A stretch of 64,000 bases of DNA from Haliotis asinina (taxonomy: Eukaryota; Mollusca; Gastropoda; Lepetellida; Haliotidae), in the NCBI RefSeq assembly GCF_037392515.1, contig NC_090283.1:20058501-20122500 (forward strand). The letters run 5' to 3'. A model generated the notes under the pieces. The model made no database searches and was not told where the DNA came from. It worked only from the letters and a program-made list of their open reading frames with translations. The position numbers were made by a program, and so were the translations under genes. Below are positions 56,341-64,000 of this stretch, piece after piece. Position 1 is the stretch's first letter. Every line of letters begins with the position of its first letter.

Positions 56341-58620
56341 TGAACTTGTTTATTCTCCGGTCAGTAGATATATGTTGTTATCAGTGGACACTGTGTAACA
56401 ATATTGTCATCATAAATACAATTTCATTCAGAGATTTAATACTGTATAAATATACATACTACATCACGTAATGTTACATACAATCAATATGCATAGGTTT
56501 ACAGGTACATTACTGTCTGTAATAATGCATACATCATTTGCTCGTCGTTGAAAACACATACAAATGTTTCTTACGAAGGGGTTTACCACATTATAATATG
56601 TGGTGATGTTATCAAGTACATGGTGCAATACAATGATACAATATATGCAACAATAAGCAAATGCAACACTTGAATCATGAAACAGGCTATAACATGCATA
56701 CCCTGTGGGTGACATGGGAGTGTCGTAACACAGCATGCAATCCACCCGTCTCCAAGATACCTGAGCCAAGAAATTATAACTCATGTGATACATACACATG
56801 GCACGTGCCTGCGAATAGAACAGACACACATTTAGCTGATACAATACACATAATTACCAGGAAATGTTTACTTCTTTATGTGATTTATATAAATAAGCAT
56901 GATCCCATCACACTTGTAATTCAAAGTTGTATAAAATCATCAATCATACACACATTCCTGTAGGAGAATATTCATATATTTTGTACTTACATTATCATAA
57001 ATAGTTTACTAAAAACGCTTAATTAGGATACTTACGTGTGCATAAGTAAAAGTATCTAGCAATAATGTACTACAACTACTAATACTGTAAGTAGAGTGTT
57101 CAGTATCTCGTTTTGCTGTAGGGGTGACAAGTGATGAGCACTGGGGTGAGGGTGACAAGTACTGTATACTGCTGACAACTTCTCATTGTGAACACAATGA
57201 ACATCTGTTGAACCAAAACAACACAGATGTATACTAGTATACGTTTTGGTAATGTAGCTCATAAAGTTAATATAAATGTTTTGATTTCATCCTATTACAC
57301 TAGAATGCAGCTGAGGAAGACATTAATCAACAAATCAACAAAAACAATGTACAGAAAGTTATGGAAACTGAATAGAGATGCAAGATAACTACATCAATGA
57401 TTGTGATAAATATTTTGTAGCTTCAAAAGTATGAGCTGTTTGTTTTCAAACTGTCTGACAATGGTCTGTAAGTGATTAACTGTAGATCAGACAAACCAGT
57501 GAGAGATATCACGAGCATTGCTGGGATATGATGCAATGCATCAACCAATTCTTCGAGCTGTAGCACCTGAACCTGTTAATTACCTCTGAAATCAGGCATA
57601 TGTTGCTGTGGACCAGTTCTAATCATGAGTATGGGAGGCTGTGTGCATTTGACAGTTATTGTGTCCACTATTTAGTGATACAAATACATCCAGCAGTAAG
57701 ATAAGATCTGTAGTGCACCTGTAGCTCATGAAACTTTCTAACTGCAAACCACTGATATGATTGTTTCATGAGAGCATGCTGTGACCTTGATGTCTGTTCT
57801 GCAAGCAAATATTTATTGAGTTGATTAAGTTGCATATAATGATGATATGATATATACTGCAACTTATGATTCTGTGACAAAGGAATGTGTATTGCATTAT
57901 GTTAAAACTTCCATTAGGGGTACCAGATGTCCAGAATTACAGCTCAAGGCATTTGACAGAAAGAGTTGTCTCCCTTGTGTTGTAATGGCTGGCTGGATGC
58001 AAGTAAATTTATTATTGGGATTTGAGACAGTAGCTGAAAATAAAAAATGATTTATAACATAAACATCATTTAAGTTAAACTTTTAATTTTTGTTTAGTAT
58101 AGATGAATATTTGTACAAGTATGATGTCAAGGAATATTTCATTAATCGATGCTTGTTTAACATTTTTCAAATTGCATGCAATCAAATTTTCATGTGAAGC
58201 ATGTTTCCCAAATAACCCTGGAGAAGAATTTAAATGTATTTTGATGTGAGAACTTTCAACAAATATTTTCAGGTTATTAGTCTCACTAGGAATTAGAACA
58301 TCATCAGTTACAAGGGTTTTGAAAGGGTTACGGGACTGTAAGACCCTTGTAAATTCCATATTTCCTGGGGCACTGCCTGTGTTAGAAATAGATTCAAACT
58401 GTCACTAGCGAGTCGGGCCAAAGGCTTTAAAATGTCACTGGCCCTTCAGACATCTTACTGGCCCGAATAATTCGTGATAATTTATAGACAATAACAGAGC
58501 GCATTTGAAAATATATCATTTCATAAATTAATTGTTTCAGACTATTAACTCTGAACCTCTGACATTGATGGGACACACTCTAAGAATACCTGTACATTTT
58601 CAAATTGTCTTTATATTAAA
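56341..58620. other. Intergenic, no recognised feature
   Basis: Open frames on both strands are short and unsupported. No repeats or RNA genes were noticed. Confidence 0.35.
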
Positions 58621-58639
58621 TTATCTTACGGAATTCAAT

Positions 58640-59110
58640 CATCATCACCTGATCGTCTGCTCCACATCATAATCGTCTGCATCTGAGTTGCTGCCATCAC
58701 TGTCATAGCAGTGTCACTGTCGGAATCATGAGCTGTTTGGCTCTCACCATCCTCTCCACCCTCTGCCTCATATGCATGTAAATCTATCTGCTCATCATCT
58801 CTGACATCTTCAGATTTCCCAGGTTTGGAGAACCCTCCTGAGCCGTGTGGGTTTTGCTTTTAACCACTGACAAATCACTGGGGTCACACTCTGGCACTTC
58901 AGAGCTGACCAGTGAGGTTATTGCTGTGATTTAGATAGTTATTAGTAATGGCATGCATTGGACCCCTTCATGTTTTTGAGGATGATGTTATTGTTAAAAT
59001 TAGGAAGTCAGGATCAGTTCCTAAATTATCACTATCTAGGCGGGCCAGCTTCAGTGGCTTTTTACAGTCCAAGCAAAGGTCAACTAGCATTTTGATTGCA
59101 GACAGGCAGT
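58640..59110 (-). pseudogene. Possible degenerate minus-strand exons, acidic
   Basis: Minus-strand translation gives an acidic stretch (KSEDVRDDEQIDLHAYEAE, DGESQTAHDSDSDTA) that after a one-base frame change continues YDSDGSNSDADDYDVEQTIR and stops near 58650. Upstream (about 59000-59080) is DLCLDCKKPLKLARLDSDN. The related phrase 'gcgagtcgggccaaaggctt' near 58400 suggests a duplicated piece. Unrecognised; it may be a broken host gene. Confidence 0.25.
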
Positions 59111-59569
59111 TATTTCGAACACTGGGCACAGCACACCTTTTCAAAATACCTTATCAAGAAATTATTACTCTCAAGATCTCTTTATTTGGCGTATCTTTTA
59201 AAACCAACATTCAGTCTTCTGCTGAGTGAGATTTGCCAAGAATTTTCTTGGACATTCTTAAAGGGAGATAACTCGTGGTGGCTTAGTTTATGATGAAAAT
59301 GATCGAATTTGAGGTTTTGTTGAACGGCCAGGTAAATACAGAAGCGTTTTAATATTTTTATATTTTTATTGACACAAACAAGCATTGAAACATGGCAAAT
59401 TTCACTTGCATGCTTTCATATGCTTTGACTATTGACTATTAACCAATGAGAATCACCTTGAATACTATCTGTTCTAGTAAGCCTTTGATCTAAGTATGTT
59501 TCGTTTGTTGTCAGTTTTACAGGCCTGCTGCATGTTACAGAGTCTCCATGTCCTTGACCGTCACCTGTG

Positions 59570-62500
59570 ATGGAGGAGGCAATAGCATCAACGTCTGTGA
59601 CGGCAGCTGCTGCTGCCCCAGCTGCAGTGCACAAGAAGTGTGACCCCGTGAATGGTATGTTCCCATTCCTCTACCGCCAGGTCTTATTATTGTAGGATAT
59701 TTATATAGCACACATATCCATGCAACTAGTGATTGATCAAGGAGCTGCTGTTTATTTTTTTCAATCATTGGATGTCAGTCTCAAGAGCACATTGTATTAT
59801 GAATCTCACCTCCTGGATAATATACAACTCTTGTTGCCTCTATGTGCACTCAGTTATTGTGGCTTTCATATCCTAATGCGGTACCCATTCACAGCTGGGT
59901 AGTCAGGGACACATTGTTACAGTACTTTGTCACAAGGTCACTCCACGTTGTAGTACCCGCAACTAGGCGTTTGAACGTATTCATGTGGCCACCATCTGAT
60001 CACATACCAATGGATTCGTGGGTTCTTCAATGTACAGGGTTGTTTACTGTACACTAGGAGTTGTGACAACACAGAAAGGGTCTGCAAGGTTGACTCCAAG
60101 GTTTCTACACCCGGTCACAGATGGGCTCGATCCCGGCACCACCACCTTGCTGGTGGTGATTTAGCCACCTTCCTCACTCCTTATGAAACATCCATCTTGA
60201 TATATTTACAAAGAATGAAGGTTTTCCCACCAACCAGCTGCTACATGTGATAACCATGTTCAATGCTGGGCAAGAGATGTAATATCACTCAGTTGCCTTG
60301 GGCAAGAGGTGTAATGTCAGTTAGTTGCCCTGGGCAAGAGATGTAATATCACTCAGTTGCCTTGGGCAAGAGGTGTAATGTCAGTTAGTTGCCCTGGGCA
60401 AGAGATGTAATATCACTCAGTTGCCTTGGGCAAGAGGTGTAATGTCAGTTAGTTGCCCTGGGCAAGAGATGTAATATCACTCAGTTGCCCTGGGCAAGAG
60501 ATGTAATGTCAGTTAGTTGCCCAGGGCAAGAGATGTAATATCACTCAGTTGCCCAGGGCAAGAGGTGTAATGTCAGTTAGTTGCCCGGGGCCAGAGGTGT
60601 AATATCACTGAGTTGCCCAGGGCAAGAGGTGTAATGTCAGTTAGTTGCCTGGGGCAAGAGATGTAATATCACTCAATTGCCCTGGGCAAAAGGTGTAATG
60701 TCAACTAGTTGCCCTGGGCAAGAGGTGTAATATCACTCAGTTGCCTTGGGCAAGAGGTGTATTGTCAGTTAGTTGCCTGGGGCCAGAGATGTAATATCAC
60801 TCAGTTGCCTTGGGCAAGAGGTGTAATGTCAGTTAGTTGCCCAGGGCAAGAGATGTAATATCACTCAGTTGCCTTGGGCAAGAGGTGTAATGTCAGTTAG
60901 TTGCCCTGGGCAAGAGATGTAATATCACTCAGTTGCCTTGGGCAAGAGGTGTAATGTCAGTTAGTTGCCCTGGGCAAGAGATGTAATATCACTCAGTTGC
61001 CCTGGGCAAGAGATGTAATGTCAGTTAGTTGCCCAGGGCAAGAGATGTAATATCACTCAGTTGCCCAGGGCAAGAGGTGTAATGTCAGTTAGTTGCCCGG
61101 GGCCAGAGGTGTAATATCACTGAGTTGCCCAGGGCAAGAGGTGTAATGTCAGTTAGTTGCCTGGGGCAAGAGATGTAATATCACTCAGTTGCCTTGGGCA
61201 AGAGGTGTAATGTCAGTTAGTTGCCCAGGGCAAGAGATGTAATATCACTCAGTTGCCTTGGGCAAGAGGTGTAATGTCAGTTAGTTGCCCTGGGCAAGAG
61301 ATGTAATATCACTCAGTTGCCCTGGGCAAGAGATGTAATGTCAGTTAGTTGCCCAGGGCAAGAGATGTAATATCACTCAGTTGCCCAGGGCAAGAGGTGT
61401 AATGTCAGTTAGTTGCCCGGGGCCAGAAGTGTAATATCACTCAACTGCCCTGGGCTAAAGGTGTAATGTCAACTAGTTGCCCTGGGCAAGAGGTGTAATA
61501 TCACTCAGTTGCCTTGGGCAAGAGGTGTAATGTCAGTTAGTTGCCCTGGGCAAAAGGTGTAATGTCAACTAGTTGCCCTGGGCAAGAGGTGTAATATCAA
61601 TCTGATGCTCTGGGCAAGAGGTATAGTGTCAATTAGTTGTTCGAGGCAAGAGGTGTAATATCAGTTATCTAGAATGTCATGTCATGTAAGAATGTCAAGT
61701 TTTGATTGGTCCACATGACTCTGATAAAATACCATGTACACCCATCATGATCCGCGAGTGGGAGTTTAAAAGTCGTGTACTCCCGCTACGAAAGTCACAT
61801 CACCCCAGTACGCCTCGGTGACGTCGCGAAGTGAGAAAAGCGTGCATCGACAAGCCTTTAGTAATGTGCTGTGCATTGAGGTCAAACGATAAGCTGGTGT
61901 CAACATGGCAGCAAGTCGATTCGATGCGTGTTGTTTTGTTTTGATTTAGTGAAAACACTCAGCTAGATAAATGTGTTATCACATCGTGTCTTGGGAAATA
62001 CGGGGTGTTATCAGGCCCTCGTAAGGTTGTATTCCCCTCGCCACCTTACTCGGGACTGATGAAACCCCGTATTTCCTTCGATACGATGTGATAACTTATA
62101 TTTGTTTCCCTTGGCAAGAGGTGCAGTATCAATTAGTTCCCCTGGGCAAGTACAAGATCAATTGGCATTATATCTGAAACTGAGGAGATGTAGCAAGTAG
62201 GGGTTAATTGTAATACAATCCAAAGATTGGTATATGTATTAAACTTTAATAACCTGTTCCGAAGTTTCTAGAAAGCAGATCATTTTGTCAAGATCTGTCT
62301 TTAGTTTACTCTTGTCAATTTTCTTAATTATGAACATATGTCAAGCGAAACATACCAAACCAAAGACTTTGTATTGCACTCAGTACATATTGCCCTGGTA
62401 CATATGGTAAAAGCATATCATTTCACCACAGATAGCATGTGCCTCGAATTAATTTGTTGTCCCAGTTTAAATGTAATGTCTGGTGCATGAATTCCCAAAG

Positions 62501-63678
62501 CAGGAAACATCATTGATGAAAATTTGTAAGTGAAGACAGGAAAGCATATGAAAAAATGCTTTACTTCTCAGCAGGCCTGACCTGCAACAGTAAAAGTGGC
62601 ATTAACGTTGTGTCTACCCTAGTTTTCTCTAATTATACTACTGGCAAACGAGGACAAGTTTAGTACGGACCTGACAATTGACCAGTAAAAGCACTTGAGT
62701 GCCGCCCATTGGGGCTTGCCATTGAGAGCAAAGGGAAACCAGATTGTACGCAATCAAGTGTAATCTGAATACATTGTATATGCCTTAGTTAACCTTTTCA
62801 GCTGACACTCACTCCTTGTTGTCAGGTTCATGACCTTGACCTTAAGTATAACCTTGACCTTGTCTTGGTGTTACAGTGCAGGTGAAAGAAGATGGTTGCT
62901 GTAAGCTTTACTACAAGGTGAAGGGTGTGCAAAGTGCATCATGGGAGATCGAGGAGAGAGAAGGGTGTGTGTAATATGTATTTTTTATTCTTCCATGTTT
63001 TTTCAGTGATCGGGCGCAGGGGGAAGGAGTTGTATCAATTATTTTTTGGGTTATTAACTTTGAGGCATAGCTAGAGTGATTGGCTAGTAATATATAAAAC
63101 TATTTCACACACTGCCTGGTGTTCCAGGTGGTCTTTAATATTAGATGCTGGGAAGAGTTCTGTCCCTTGCTACTGGACAATTCACATCTTGGGCAAAATG
63201 CCTCCCCAGCAACTGCCACTCGGACCATTGTCGCCCAAAACATAAAAAAATTATTCAGTTTCTTTACCAGCTTTTACTGAGTTTTTTACTGTAATCAGTG
63301 ACAAATAGTTGCATATTCCTCCATATAACCAACTTGAAGCAACACAAGACAAATTTTGTACATCAACTTCACCTTAATGGCAGTTGCGCAGGTGGCAATC
63401 ATCCGTGTCAGCAGTCTGGGTGACAGTTGTCCTGCTCCCTTCTTCCATAACTATTGGCATTCCCTGAATCTTCTCTCTTTTGTTTCAGGGACTTCTATGC
63501 TGTATTCCAAGCTACAGTGAGTGGTCAGGGATACTACCACGAGTCGCAAGCAATACCCGCAGACATTAAGTCCAGAATCAGTGTCGCTTTCAAGGAACCC
63601 AAGACAGACTTCTACAAAGTGAAGATCAACAAAACAGGCAATTTTAAGATTGCTAGTTACTTTTCAAACAAAATATGA
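59570..63678 (+). CDS. Small beta-rich tandem-family protein, copy 5, three exons, Ala-rich N-terminus (120 aa)
   Basis: Exons 59570-59654, 62877-62964, 63489-63678; phases 1 and 2. Exon 1 adds an Ala-rich leader-like extension (Glu-Glu-Ala-Ile-Ala-Ser..., five Ala in a row) before Cys-Asp-Pro-Val-Asn, which corresponds to the Asp-Arg-Pro-Asn start of the other copies and ends in the same phase-1 G. Exon 2 encodes VQVKEDGCCKLYYKVKG. Exon 3 fuses what are exons 3 and 4 elsewhere: FYAVFQATVSGQGYYHESQAIP (motif at residues 74-81), then TDFYKVKINKTGNFKIASYF and TGA, without an intron. So this copy either lost intron 3 or is ancestral. The extension is not hydrophobic enough for a classical signal peptide. 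The 3.2-kb first intron holds the 32-bp minisatellite and a hairpin MITE. Function unknown. Confidence 0.75.
60255..61665. repeat. 32-bp minisatellite, alternating 64-bp dimers, in intron 1 of copy 5
   Basis: Two alternating units of 32 bp: 'gggcaagagatgtaatatca' + 'ctcagttgcctt' and 'gggcaagaggtgtaatgtca' + 'gttagttgccct'. About 44 units. Each unit junction forms the perfect palindrome ttgccctgggcaa or ttgcccagggcaa. Larger blocks are themselves repeated (for example 60470-60650 and 61000-61180). A decayed remnant lies at 62105-62150. Confidence 0.95.
61975..62095. repeat. Hairpin MITE in intron 1 of copy 5
   Basis: gttatcacatcgt...gggaaatacggggt (61975-62006) is inverted at 62063-62095 as accccgtatttcc...acgatgtgataac. 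The inner loop has a second inverted pair (ccctcgtaaggt and accttactcggg), so almost the whole 120 bp can fold. Confidence 0.8.
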
Positions 63679-64000
63679 AGAAAAAGATAGTGTTTTCACT
63701 GGATGTGTTTATACCATTCTTCAATACATGAGACAGCACTGCTTGCGGAACTGGTTTGGAACGGACAAATGTAACAGATTTCAGGTGTGCTTGTTTTGAA
63801 CTTTGAACGTTTTAAATGTATGGCGTAAATTTTTTCTCAACCAAATCGTTGAATACATGGTAATCTTTAAAGATTGATGATTGATAAATGTTTGACGACC
63901 TGAAGTCAAGGGTTATTGTCACCCTTCTTTGACGTACTTTAATGTAACTGACGTCGTCATGTTTTGTATGACACTCATCAAAGTACAAATGTCTTGTACT
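63679..64000. other. 3' flank of copy 5
   Basis: Presumed 3' untranslated region and intergenic DNA. No canonical AATAAA was seen before the window ends. Confidence 0.4.

Noticed and set aside
59548..59645. Alternative start ATG 22 bp upstream of the copy 5 start
   Set aside because: It is in another frame that hits a stop before the donor; only the ATG at 59570 gives phase 1 into exon 2.

Overview
The window looks like nuclear DNA of a gastropod mollusc, most probably an abalone (Haliotis). It is AT-rich and its genes are small and intron-split with GT/AG junctions. It is crowded with Tc1, mariner, LINE, MITE and minisatellite sequence, and it repeatedly carries an interspersed repeat ending in a 'gccatatagctggaat ... 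cactcactcac' tail that I recognise from abalone DNA. The species call is from memory and was not searched. There are no operons, ribosome binding sites, CRISPR arrays or other prokaryotic features.

The main host content is a dispersed tandem family of five small four-exon (once three-exon) genes, all on the + strand: 2445-3309, 31049-33438, 41867-43283, 48313-49305 and 59570-63678. Each encodes a beta-rich protein of 90-120 residues without a visible signal peptide. The intron phases (1, 2, and 0 where present) and a central H-x-x-[SQ]-type ...IP motif are conserved although the proteins have diverged strongly. I assembled these genes by hand from short exons, most of which are too short to stand out as open frames. 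I do not recognise the family. Two copies lie in collinear duplicated segments (about 1-11.3 kb and about 47.3-53.5 kb) that share a flanking ORF tail, intergenic DNA and a repeat seed. A separate intronless-looking gene on the - strand at 19548-20489 encodes an aerolysin/ETX-MTX2-type beta-pore-forming protein.

Layout. 0-3.3 kb: duplicated segment A with a Tc1 transposase interrupted by one stop codon, and family gene 1. 4.5-9.4 kb: about 100 copies of a 48/49-bp minisatellite. 10-15.6 kb: SINE-like repeats, a Tc1 relic, a CR1/L2-type LINE 3' end and a deleted mariner. 15.7-18.7 kb: an open 960-codon LINE reverse transcriptase inserted into a small hairpin MITE. 19.5-21.4 kb: the pore-former gene, then a degenerate satellite with a 25-G run. 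25.56-28.92 kb: a 3.35-kb element with ACGTT-rich inverted termini. 31-43.3 kb: family genes 2 and 3, separated by a THAP-bearing element with inverted termini (35.05-36.31 kb), a membrane-protein-like minus-strand ORF and a LINE tail. 44-49.3 kb: segment B and gene 4. 50.9-52.65 kb: a 182-bp satellite. 53.87-54.92 kb: a large palindrome whose two arms each carry a two-exon mini-gene. 59.6-63.7 kb: gene 5, whose first intron holds a 32-bp minisatellite.

Nothing here shows that the genes act in one pathway. The structure points to a fast-evolving, locally duplicating small-protein family close to a pore-forming-protein gene, which would fit an immunity or reproduction role, but that is inference only.
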